Source: Candidatus Margulisiibacteriota bacterium
GTDB lineage: Bacteria; Margulisbacteria; WOR-1; O2-12-FULL-45-9
Direction: 5' to 3'
Assembly: GCA_030018645.1 (NCBI GenBank)
Contig: JASEHX010000020.1
Coordinates: 1-15,260, forward strand
DNA: 15,260 nt
This document shows, one piece after another, positions 6,696-13,537 of the stretch (its first letter is position 1; every line of letters begins with the position of its first letter). The position numbers and the translations under genes are program-made. Under the pieces are notes generated by a model. That model saw only the letters and a program-made list of their open reading frames with translations, made no database searches and was not told the origin of the DNA.

Positions 6696-9600
6696 TTATA
6701 CATCCAGCCTTTTTACGTATTTTGCATTTTCTTGAATAAACTGACGGCGCGGCTCAACTTCGGACCCCATCAGGATCTTGAAGATTTCATCTGCATCTTC
6801 AGCGTCTTCCAATGTGACCCTTAGTAAGGTGCGCGACTCGGGGTTCATAGTGGTTTCCCATAATTGCTCTGGGTTCATTTCCCCAAGGCCTTTATAGCGC
6901 TGAACGTGGGACCCTTCCTTTCCCACTTTTTTTAGCGTCTTCTCCAAGTCTTGTTCGTGATAAATATACTCCTGCGCTTTACCTTTTTTCAATAAGTAAA
7001 GCGGCGGCTGCGCGATATAAAGGTTGCCGTTGTCAATCAGTCGCCGGGCATAGCGGAAAAAGAAAGTGAGCAGCAATGTCCTGATGTGCGCCCCGTCAAC
7101 ATCGGCGTCGGTCATGATAATGATCTTAAAATAGTTGAGCTTTTTAAAGAATTCTTCGTCGGATATTTCTTCCCCTCCCCCATTGCCCCCCAGCCCCGAA
7201 ATTACCCCAGGGCCAATGGCAGTAATCATGGTGCGGATTTCCTGGGAAGTTAAAATTTTATCAATGCGGGCTTTCTCGACGTTTAATATTTTCCCGCGCA
7301 GGGGAAGGATGGCCTGAAAACGTCGATCGCGGCCTTGTTTGGCGCTGTTATGAACAAAAACTCCGGAAGCCAAGGCAAAGTTATGCGTATTGGGTACTTC
7401 TATATCATAAACGTCGATTGTGTCTTCATATTTTTCGATTTTTTTAATTTTATGATTATAATTTTCTACTGCTTCTCGAAGCAGTGCTTCGTTATCATCA
7501 AAGAAGCGGGATTTTATCGTATCTAAACTTAATAAATTAGTATTTTTAGGTTTACGTGCTTTTCGTCTTAAATCATATTGCGAAATGTCTCCCTTTTTCT
7601 CTAGTGTGTCTTTTAAAAAATAGATGCTCTCGTTTAAATAGGTATTGTTATACGCTTTCTTTCGTTTCGCCCTAAATTCATCTGTCCATTGTCCTTTTGT
7701 TTTGCTGCTTCTCCAATCTAGTAAATTTGAATTGTTCCACTGTCTCCTGGCGACCTTAGAGAGCCATTCTTTCCTTTCTGGATGGCTTAGAAAATGCTCT
7801 TTCGTTTTTTTTGCTTGTAGCCGCCGATTTTTTTCTTCTGACCAATATTTCTTTTGTTCTTCGTTCAATCTTTTTGCGTTCTCTTGGCGGTATTCTTGAT
7901 TAAAACCATAAAACTCTTTGTGTTTTTGCCCAATATATTGCTTATCTGTTTCGTCTTCCCACTGCTTTTTGGCCTTTTCCCTTAACATTTCGCCGTATTC
8001 TTCTTTGATCTTTTTCGCGATTTTTTTTCGATATTCTGGATCCCTTTTCCTGGCATTACATTTTTCAATTGCTGCCGTAGTGTGAAGCGTATGTTTTATT
8101 TGTTCCCGATGAATGGCTAAGTGCTCTTCCGGTATCATCCTGATAATATTATCCGGGTTGTTATTTAATTTATTATAATCTTTATGGTGTTTATGGCAGC
8201 CTTGGTCTTTAAGATATGCTCCTTGGGCAAGATTGTATTCATCAGATAATAAATGTGTAAAAACCCACTTATGCGATTTTGGGTTTAAAACCATTTCGTA
8301 TCCTTTGATCGTTATTCTATGTCTTCTCTCCGAAATTTTCTTCCTTAACGGCATTAGGCTCATTTTGGGGGTTAATTCTGCCGCGCTTATATATGTTCCA
8401 TTTCGTAAAAGAAACTTATGCTCCGGGGTGCAAACAATTTCTTCATTATTATCCAGAATAATTTTAACCACTTTTGCATTCTTTTTGGTGCAGCGAGGAT
8501 TGACAATGGCTTCTATGCCTATCGATAAATCATTCTTAATCGAATAACAATAATTTTGCTTTCCTTCGCTTGCTTCTTTTGCTAAATCTATAAAAGACAA
8601 ATTTCGTCCATCTGTCAAGGCCACTTTTGTGTCTCCTGAAAAACATCCGCCCGCACTATCCCCTTCCACAAGAAATAATTCGCATTTAGCCGCGTTGGTT
8701 TCCGAACAATCGGCCAGCTTGCCGGGCAATAATGCTGTGTCTAAAGCTGACTTTTTGCGTTCCAGTTCTTGCGCTTTTCTGGCCGCCGCTCTCACCCTAA
8801 ATGCCATCAAGGTCCGTTCAATAATGGCTTTGGCAACCGCCGGATTTTTATCTAAATAGGCGTTTAAATTATCGAGAACAAAGGAGTCAACCAGCCCTTT
8901 AATTTCGCTGTTGCCTAATTTGGTTTTTGTCTGCCCTTCGAATTGGGGATTAGGGATGCGCAAATTAATTACGGTGGTCAGCCCTTCCCTCACGTCTTCT
9001 CCGGAGAAGGATTCCTCTTCCTTGGCTAAATTGTTTTTCCGCGCGTAGCCATTGATCGATTTGGTCAGCGCCGATTTGAAGCCAACTTCGTGCGTCCCGC
9101 CTTCTTTGGTCTTGATACAATTGACAAATGAAAAAATGTTCTCGTCATAATAATCTTTGCAGTGCTGCATCGCTACTTCGATAAAAACATTGTCTTTTTG
9201 CGAGGAAAAGGAGATGGGAGGGACATAAAGGTGCTCTTTTTTTTCGTTGAGGTGCTCAACGAAGGAGACGACCCCTCCCTCGTATTGGAAAACTTCTTCC
9301 TGCGAGCTTTTCTCTTTTTCTCTCTCGTCAATTAAAGTGATTTTTACGCCTTTGTTGAGGAAGGCCAATTCGCGCAGGCGGTGCGCGACAATTTTCCGCT
9401 CAAAGACTGTTTCCGTTAAAATTTCCGGGTCGGGTTTAAAAGCCACTACTGTCCCGGTGATTTCTTTCCCTTTGAGGGCTGTGATTTTTTCTTTCCCTGG
9501 CTTGCCGCGTTCAAAGCGCTGGGTATAAACTTTGCCGTCGCGGGTGATTGTAACTTCCATCCACTCTGACAGCGCATTGACGCAGGAAACCCCTACCCCA

Positions 9601-9965
9601 TGCAGACCACCGGATACTTTATAAGCCGAGTCGCCAAACTTTCCTCCGGCATGCAGCGTAGTTAAAACCACTTCTGCGGCCGGCCGTTTGGTTTCTTTGT
9701 GGATGTCAAAGGGAATCCCGCGCCCGTTGTCTTCAACTGTAATTTTTTCGCCCTTATGGATGGTTACTTTTATATTATCGCAATAACCGGCGAGGGCTTC
9801 GTCAATAGAATTGTCAACCACTTCGTAGATAAGATGGTGCAGGCCCGCCTTGCCGGTGGAGCCGATGTACATGGCGGGGCGCTTGCGCACGGCTTCAATG
9901 CCGCCCAATATTTTTATTTTTGACGCATCATAAACCGCGCTGGCTGCTTTTTCCTCTTTCGCCAT
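6696..9965 (-). CDS. gyrB: DNA gyrase subunit B, interrupted by an intein
   Basis: This is the ATPase and Toprim subunit of gyrase. I prefer the ATG at 9965 (start MAKEEKAAS) to the in-frame GTG at 9983, which lies inside dciA; GGGGGG lies 8 bases before the ATG. The product is 1089 aa, or 656 aa without the intein (residues 441-873), a normal short GyrB. GHKL ATPase motifs are VRKRPAMYIGS, EVVDNSIDEA, DNGRGIP and GGLHGVG. The QTKTKLGN lysine loop follows. The Toprim motifs are LFLVEGDSAGG, split after the last Gly by the intein, and IIMTDADVDGAH (about 950-961). The end YKGLGEMNPEQLWETT is the standard GyrB tail. The ATG lies 5 bases after the dciA stop, in one operon with dnaN and gyrA. Confidence 0.97.
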   Translation of the reverse strand: MAKEEKAASAVYDASKIKILGGIEAVRKRPAMYIGSTGKAGLHHLIYEVVDNSIDEALAGYCDNIKVTIHKGEKITVEDNGRGIPFDIHKETKRPAAEVVLTTLHAGGKFGDSAYKVSGGLHGVGVSCVNALSEWMEVTITRDGKVYTQRFERGKPGKEKITALKGKEITGTVVAFKPDPEILTETVFERKIVAHRLRELAFLNKGVKITLIDEREKEKSSQEEVFQYEGGVVSFVEHLNEKKEHLYVPPISFSSQKDNVFIEVAMQHCKDYYDENIFSFVNCIKTKEGGTHEVGFKSALTKSINGYARKNNLAKEEESFSGEDVREGLTTVINLRIPNPQFEGQTKTKLGNSEIKGLVDSFVLDNLNAYLDKNPAVAKAIIERTLMAFRVRAAARKAQELERKKSALDTALLPGKLADCSETNAAKCELFLVEGDSAGGCFSGDTKVALTDGRNLSFIDLAKEASEGKQNYCYSIKNDLSIGIEAIVNPRCTKKNAKVVKIILDNNEEIVCTPEHKFLLRNGTYISAAELTPKMSLMPLRKKISERRHRITIKGYEMVLNPKSHKWVFTHLLSDEYNLAQGAYLKDQGCHKHHKDYNKLNNNPDNIIRMIPEEHLAIHREQIKHTLHTTAAIEKCNARKRDPEYRKKIAKKIKEEYGEMLREKAKKQWEDETDKQYIGQKHKEFYGFNQEYRQENAKRLNEEQKKYWSEEKNRRLQAKKTKEHFLSHPERKEWLSKVARRQWNNSNLLDWRSSKTKGQWTDEFRAKRKKAYNNTYLNESIYFLKDTLEKKGDISQYDLRRKARKPKNTNLLSLDTIKSRFFDDNEALLREAVENYNHKIKKIEKYEDTIDVYDIEVPNTHNFALASGVFVHNSAKQGRDRRFQAILPLRGKILNVEKARIDKILTSQEIRTMITAIGPGVISGLGGNGGGEEISDEEFFKKLNYFKIIIMTDADVDGAHIRTLLLTFFFRYARRLIDNGNLYIAQPPLYLLKKGKAQEYIYHEQDLEKTLKKVGKEGSHVQRYKGLGEMNPEQLWETTMNPESRTLLRVTLEDAEDADEIFKILMGSEVEPRRQFIQENAKYVKRLDV
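7347..8645 (-). mobile_element. GyrB intein with HNH homing endonuclease and a basic repeat array
   Basis: This is a 433 aa self-splicing element. Cys1 in CFSGDTKVALTDG is block A, CTPEHKFLLRNG (about 72-83) is block B with TPEH, VYDIEVPNTHNFAL (about 412-425) is block F, and ASGVFVHN ends with His-Asn; the following extein residue is Ser. The HNH nuclease part is about 125-180, with HHKDYNKLNNNPDNI and a later EEHLAIH. Residues 202-334 form about eight short basic units ending in Trp, Tyr or Phe, resembling NUMOD-type DNA-binding modules. It splits the Toprim motif after EGDSAGG, a known GyrB insertion site. Two sampled 60-base lines are 28% and 33% GC, well below the host gene, which suggests more recent transfer. 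Confidence 0.95.
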
Positions 9966-9970
9966 TTTCT

Positions 9971-10252
9971 TTACCCCCCGCACCTAAATCGAATGTCTTT
10001 AATGATTTGACTGCCCGCGACAAGGTTAAGCTTGCCCATCAATTCGTCTTTTAAAAAAGACAGCTCCTGCGCCCAGACCGGAGATGAGGTTGACACAAAA
10101 AGCATCCCGTGGCTGATCTTAACCGCTTCGGTATGACTGCCGATCTTCTCCCCGACCACTTCCTTCCAGGCCGAAAGGATTTTGCATAACTTTATGGTCC
10201 TTCCGACGCCGCTTTCCTGTTCTTTTAGTATTTCAGAAAGCTTCCACGTCAT
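9971..10252 (-). CDS. dciA: DciA-like DUF721 protein
   Basis: This 93 aa protein matches the DUF721 pattern: a short N-terminal helix (LSEILKEQESGVGRT), the tryptophan block LSAWKEVVGEKIGSHTEAV, then SHGMLFVSTSSPVWAQELSFLKDELMGKLN. DciA proteins load or operate the replicative helicase DnaB in bacteria that lack DnaC or DnaI, so a role at replication initiation is expected; this is from family knowledge. The start overlaps the dnaN stop by one base (TAATG), and the gyrB ATG comes 5 bases after its stop, so it is firmly in the dnaN-gyrB operon, in the place where recF stands in many origin regions. It is at the small end of the family, which often reaches 100-170 aa. Confidence 0.87.
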   Translation of the reverse strand: MTWKLSEILKEQESGVGRTIKLCKILSAWKEVVGEKIGSHTEAVKISHGMLFVSTSSPVWAQELSFLKDELMGKLNLVAGSQIIKDIRFRCGG

Positions 10253-11394
10253 TACGCCGCTTCCTGGGTCCTTATCGGCATGACAATGTATAAATAATTC
10301 TCATCTCCCGCCGGCCGGATTAGCCCCGGCCCCAGCGCATCGGTAAATTCTACTTCCACTTTGCCGCTCTCAATGACCTTCAGGACATCGGTTACCAGCC
10401 GGATATTAAAAGCGATTTGAAAATTTTCTTTCCCTTTGACTTCGGCTTCCAGCTTTTCATTGATGCTCCCCACATCCGGCGTGCTGGCCAGCAAATGCAG
10501 GTTTTTATTTTTAAATTCAAACTTCACCACATTGGCCGCCCCGGAGGCAATTACCGCCGCTCTTTCGGCCGATTCAAGGAGGCCCCGGGTATTTATGATT
10601 AATTTCGTGCTGGTTTTCTTGGGCAGTACTTGTTTATAGTCGGGAAATTGCCCTTGGATAAGCCGGGAAACCAAATAGACATCGTCGTATTTAATGGAAA
10701 TTTGGTCTTCGGCCAGGCTGATTTTTACTTCGCCCTTCCCTTCGCCGCTTCCCAGGATCTTTAAAATTTCCTGCAGGGCCTTTGCCGGCACAATAACGTT
10801 GAACGGCTTTTCGCTTTCGACGGATATTTTTTCTCCGCTTTTGGCCAGCCGATAGCCATCGGTAGAGATCAGGCGGATATTTGAGCTGTCGCCTGCCATC
10901 CCGCTTTTTCCAATGTCCAATAGCGCGCCGTTTAAAACATATTTATCTTCGCTGGTCGAGGTGGAAAAAATGGTTTGCTTAATCATTTTAACCAGCGAAT
11001 CTGGTTCTATGCTGATGGTGCGGCCGTCTTTTACTTTGGCCAGCGCCGGGAATTCGTCAGGCGGCAAAGTATTGACGCTAAAATGTGATTCGCCGTAACT
11101 AATTTGGAGGGCGCCTTTCTCGGTTAATTTGAAATTAATTTCTTCGTCGGGCAGTTTTGCTACTAGGCTTGCTAATGTTTTCGCCCCGATAAGAATGGCT
11201 CCGCCTTTGACTACCGCGGCTTTTATCCCAATTTCAATCCCAATTTCCAAATTGTTGGCTGATATCTTTAGCCCGCCCTTCCCGGCTTCAAAAAGAATGT
11301 TCCCGATGATTGGCAAAGTACTGCGCGTGGTTACAATTCGCTCGGTCAGTGCCATCCCGCTTTGCAGATCTTTTTTCTGGCATGAAAATTCCAT
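10252..11394 (-). CDS. dnaN: DNA polymerase III sliding clamp, beta subunit
   Basis: The product is 380 aa, the usual length for three clamp domains of about 125 residues each. It forms the ring dimer that tethers DNA polymerase III to DNA and also binds other replication and repair proteins. Recognisable parts are MEFSCQKKDLQSGMALTERI at the N-terminus, TRSTLPIIGNILFEA, LPPDEFPAL, STDGYRLAKS in the middle domain, and the C-terminal YLYIVMPIRTQEAA, where clamps usually end in MP(M/V)R. AGGAGGA (11401-11407) stands 6 bases before the ATG. It begins the dnaN-dciA-gyrB-gyrA run and has its own candidate promoter in the origin spacer. Confidence 0.97.
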   Translation of the reverse strand: MEFSCQKKDLQSGMALTERIVTTRSTLPIIGNILFEAGKGGLKISANNLEIGIEIGIKAAVVKGGAILIGAKTLASLVAKLPDEEINFKLTEKGALQISYGESHFSVNTLPPDEFPALAKVKDGRTISIEPDSLVKMIKQTIFSTSTSEDKYVLNGALLDIGKSGMAGDSSNIRLISTDGYRLAKSGEKISVESEKPFNVIVPAKALQEILKILGSGEGKGEVKISLAEDQISIKYDDVYLVSRLIQGQFPDYKQVLPKKTSTKLIINTRGLLESAERAAVIASGAANVVKFEFKNKNLHLLASTPDVGSINEKLEAEVKGKENFQIAFNIRLVTDVLKVIESGKVEVEFTDALGPGLIRPAGDENYLYIVMPIRTQEAA

Positions 11395-11440
11395 AAGTTT
11401 TCCTCCTAAACAGTTTCCTTTTTCTCTGGCTTATGTTGGT

Positions 11441-11469
11441 ATTATAGTATAAATTGGCGGATTTTAAAA
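11441..11469 (-). promoter_or_regulatory. Candidate promoter of the dnaN operon
   Basis: On the minus strand there is a perfect -10 box TATAAT (11441-11446). The -35 region is poor (TTTAAA or TTTTAA at a spacing of 16-17, around 11463-11469). The distance from the -10 box to the dnaN ATG is about 46 bases. No clear terminator follows dnaA, so readthrough from dnaA is also possible. Confidence 0.5.
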
Positions 11470-11728
11470 TGGTTAATATCTGACAGGCGAAACGTTTAGC
11501 CGCCTACTGGGTTTTAACAAAAATCAGCGGGGCGACTTTTCTATTTATCCACTACCCCCTATTATTATGTATTATAAACTAGTAGTAGTAGAATAGCTGT
11601 GGATATGTTGAAAAGTTAATAATTTAGATTAGGAAAAGAAAAAAATATCCGATCAGTAATCAACAGATTAATAGAACAATGTGGATAAATTAGTTATCAG
11701 TCATTAATCCACAAGCTAATGTGCATAA
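11470..11728. other. oriC: Origin of replication, dnaA-dnaN side
   Basis: This AT-rich spacer contains DnaA boxes on both strands: TTATCCACT (11545-11553, one mismatch), TGTGGATAT (11598-11606, minus, one mismatch), TGTGGATAA (11680-11688, minus, perfect TTATCCACA), TAATCCACA (11705-11713, one mismatch) and TGTGCATAA (11720-11728, minus, TTATGCACA, fits TTATNCACA and overlaps the dnaA stop). The AT-rich stretch 11561-11579 next to the TAG run is the most likely unwinding element. Confidence 0.85.
11561..11606 (+). promoter_or_regulatory. DnaA-trio unwinding module
   Basis: Reading leftward there is a DnaA box (11598-11606), the triplet AGC, AAT (11592-11594), TAG repeated four times (11580-11591), and an AT-rich stretch (11561-11579). 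DnaA-trios are defined as repeats of 3'-[G/A]A[T/A]-5' next to a DnaA box, on which DnaA spreads to open the duplex. TAG read 3' to 5' is GAT, an exact fit. This predicts the opening site and places it between dnaA and dnaN. Confidence 0.7.
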
Positions 11729-13086
11729 CTTACAAGCTTGGTGTTAATCTTTTTGACTGCTTCCTGGATGGCGGGATCGGATTTGAGGGCTGATTTCATT
11801 TTCTCGCAAGCATGCATGACGGTTGTATGATCTCTCCCTCCAAAACCATCGCCAATCTTAGGAAGAGAAAGGCCGGTTAGTTCCCGGGCTAGATACATAG
11901 CCAGTTGACGCGCTTCCGCAATTTCTTTGGTGCGGATTTTGGCCGACATGTCGTCTATCCTAATACTGTAATAATCAGCCGTGGCTTTTTTGATCGAATC
12001 GATAGAAATTCCCGTTCCGTTTTTCTTGGGAGAAAATAAATCCTTTAGGACAAAATCGACCAAAGCCGTAGTGATCTCAACGTTGCTAAGGGAAGCATAG
12101 GCCATAACGCGAATCAATGCCCCTTCCAGTTCACGGATATTCGATTCAATCCGGCTGGCAATATGAGCAAGAAGATCATCTGAAACAATCAACTCGCTAA
12201 TCTCCGCCTTTTTTTTCAGAATGGCAATTCTAGTCTCAAAATCGGGCGATTGGATGTCCGCAGTGAGCCCCCATTCAAAACGAGAACGCAGGCGTTCTTC
12301 TAAAGTAGGGATTTCTTTCGGCGGACGATCCGAGCTCAAGACAATTTGCTTGCCGGCCTCATAAAGCGTGTTAAAAGTATGGAAAAATTCTTCCTGGGTC
12401 CTTTCTTTCCCCGCTAAAAATTGGATATCATCGACCATTAATACATCAATATTACGATACTTGTTCCGGAAGCTAATGGCCTTATCATCACGGATGGAGT
12501 TAATTAATTCATTGGTAAAGGTTTCACTGGTAATATATAAAACTTTAGCCCGATGTTTATGCAAAGCAACATGATTGCCAATGGCTTGCATCAAATGGGT
12601 TTTGCCCAGCCCCACCCCGCCATAGAGAAATAATGGATTGTAGGCCTTGGCCGGGGCCTCTGCCACGGCTAGGGAGGCGGCATGGGCAAAACGGTTCCCC
12701 TGCCCTACCACAAAAGTTTCAAATATATAACGGGGATTAAGAAGAGTTGGATTGCTGGAGGTTGCCTTTTCTAATTTTACGAACTGCTTCCCCCCCAGAA
12801 TATCAATATTGGGAGTGTTGAACAAATCCGGCGGGCCAAGGACGAAAATAACTTTTTGGATCTCAGGAGAAAGGGACTTAATTTCTTGTTCTAACAGGGT
12901 TAAACAATGTTGGGAAAGCCAGTCCTTTACGAGGACATTGGGGACGGCGATTTCAAATAGGCCGTCTTGCAGGGAAAATGGCTTGGTGGAAGAAAGGAGC
13001 GTTTCAAAGACGGGCCGATTAACGCTTTTTTCCAGCGCCGGCATAACCTTGTTCCACAAAAGATTGAGATCAACACTTGCAATCAT
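11716..13086 (-). CDS. dnaA: Chromosomal replication initiator protein DnaA
   Basis: This 456 aa AAA+ ATPase binds the boxes on either side of its own gene and opens the origin. Domain I (about 1-75) starts LNLLWNKVMPALEK. The Walker A motif GGVGLGKTH is at 156-164, Walker B VLMVDD at 215-220, followed by IQFLAGKERTQEEFFH. The sensor and arginine-finger region includes LEERLRSRFEWG (about 262-273). The domain IV box-binding signature GGRDHTTVMHAC is at 416-427. The length is normal. No Shine-Dalgarno sequence is visible before the ATG; the leader is AT-rich and carries a DnaA box ending 11 bases before the start codon. A candidate promoter lies next to two more boxes, so autoregulation by DnaA is likely. 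Confidence 0.97.
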   Translation of the reverse strand: MIASVDLNLLWNKVMPALEKSVNRPVFETLLSSTKPFSLQDGLFEIAVPNVLVKDWLSQHCLTLLEQEIKSLSPEIQKVIFVLGPPDLFNTPNIDILGGKQFVKLEKATSSNPTLLNPRYIFETFVVGQGNRFAHAASLAVAEAPAKAYNPLFLYGGVGLGKTHLMQAIGNHVALHKHRAKVLYITSETFTNELINSIRDDKAISFRNKYRNIDVLMVDDIQFLAGKERTQEEFFHTFNTLYEAGKQIVLSSDRPPKEIPTLEERLRSRFEWGLTADIQSPDFETRIAILKKKAEISELIVSDDLLAHIASRIESNIRELEGALIRVMAYASLSNVEITTALVDFVLKDLFSPKKNGTGISIDSIKKATADYYSIRIDDMSAKIRTKEIAEARQLAMYLARELTGLSLPKIGDGFGGRDHTTVMHACEKMKSALKSDPAIQEAVKKINTKLVSYAH

Positions 13087-13116
13087 AAATAATTAATTAT
13101 CCACAGGGCTCAAATC

Positions 13117-13128
13117 TGCCAAAAGGCA
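13117..13128. repeat. 12-base palindrome TGCC-AAAA-GGCA, copy 2
   Basis: Identical to 1852-1863. Here it lies in the predicted 5' leader of dnaA, between the candidate promoter and the DnaA box before the start codon. Confidence 0.5.
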
Positions 13129-13142
13129 AAATCAACGAGCAT

Positions 13143-13171
13143 ATTTTACAATAAATAACGAAAATATTCAA
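13143..13171 (-). promoter_or_regulatory. Candidate dnaA promoter
   Basis: On the minus strand: -35 TTGAAT (13166-13171), 17-base spacer, -10 TAAAAT (13143-13148). The -35 box sits 1 base from the DnaA box at 13173-13181, and another box (13097-13105) lies in the leader, so DnaA binding should affect initiation. The predicted leader is about 50 bases. Confidence 0.6.
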
Positions 13172-13212
13172 CTTATCCACAGATTATCCACAGGTTGTAA
13201 ATCGGTGGATAA

Positions 13213-13350
13213 GCATAAAATAACAAACTCCAAGCATCAAAGAACAAATCCCGAATTCCAAACAAGTCTTTAGTCGCTCTCACCCGCTAGTGCGTAAAAC
13301 TCCCCCCTCTCCCAGGGGGCGAGGGTGATTGTAGTTTTGATTATAGTATG
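13213..13350. other. Divergent spacer with low-complexity stretch and nested inverted repeat
   Basis: Positions 13223-13266 are A/C-rich with recurrent phrases (CAAACTCCAA, CAAATCCC, AATTCCAAACAA) and no coding potential. Positions 13280-13328 hold a nested inverted repeat: outer arms TCACCC (13280-13285) and GGGTGA (13323-13328), inner arms CCCCC (13303-13307) and GGGGG (13315-13319) around TCTCCCA. Both adjacent genes are transcribed away from here, so it is not needed as a terminator. Confidence 0.6.
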
Positions 13351-13380
13351 TTGACTCTAATTTGTAAAGCATGTTATAAT
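13351..13380 (+). promoter_or_regulatory. Promoter of the rpmH-rnpA-yidD operon
   Basis: -35 TTGACT (13351-13356), 18-base spacer, -10 TATAAT (13375-13380, perfect). The predicted start near 13387 gives a short leader of about 13 bases that still includes GGGAG (13388-13392), 7 bases before the rpmH ATG. Confidence 0.8.
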
Positions 13381-13399
13381 AAAAAACGGGAGAGAAAAA

Positions 13400-13537
13400 A
13401 TGGTAAAAAGAACCTTTCAGCCCCACAAAAGAAGCCGAAAATCGACGCACGGCTATCTTGTGAAGAAAAAAACCGTCGGAGGACGTCGGGTATTAAAAAA
13501 GCGATTGAAAAAAGGCCGGAAAAGACTTGCTCCGTAA
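13400..13537 (+). CDS. rpmH: Large ribosomal subunit protein bL34
   Basis: This 45 aa, very basic ribosomal protein belongs to the large subunit. The start MVKRTFQPHKRSRKSTHGY and the end GRRVLKKRLKKGRKRLAP match the family pattern. The gene is small, but it is supported by the consensus promoter, by GGGAG 7 bases before the ATG, and by its position next to rnpA, which is one of the most conserved bacterial gene pairs. Its last 11 bases overlap the rnpA start in another frame. Confidence 0.97.
   Translation: MVKRTFQPHKRSRKSTHGYLVKKKTVGGRRVLKKRLKKGRKRLAP

Larger units (their letters stand above)
13097..13212. other. oriC: Origin of replication, DnaA-box cluster upstream of dnaA
   Basis: Perfect TTATCCACA boxes lie at 13097-13105, 13173-13181 and 13184-13192, all on the plus strand; the last two are 11 bases apart from start to start, which suits cooperative binding. 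A fourth box, GGTGGATAA, is at 13204-13212 (minus, one mismatch). Between the first and second boxes lies an AT-rich stretch (about 13140-13170). With the boxes on the other side of dnaA this makes a bipartite origin or an origin plus autoregulatory boxes. Confidence 0.85.

Noticed and set aside
9966..9983. Upstream GTG start for gyrB
   Set aside because: It lies inside dciA and adds only six residues (MRGVKK). The ATG at 9965 has a better-placed G-rich ribosome binding site and gives a normal N-terminus.
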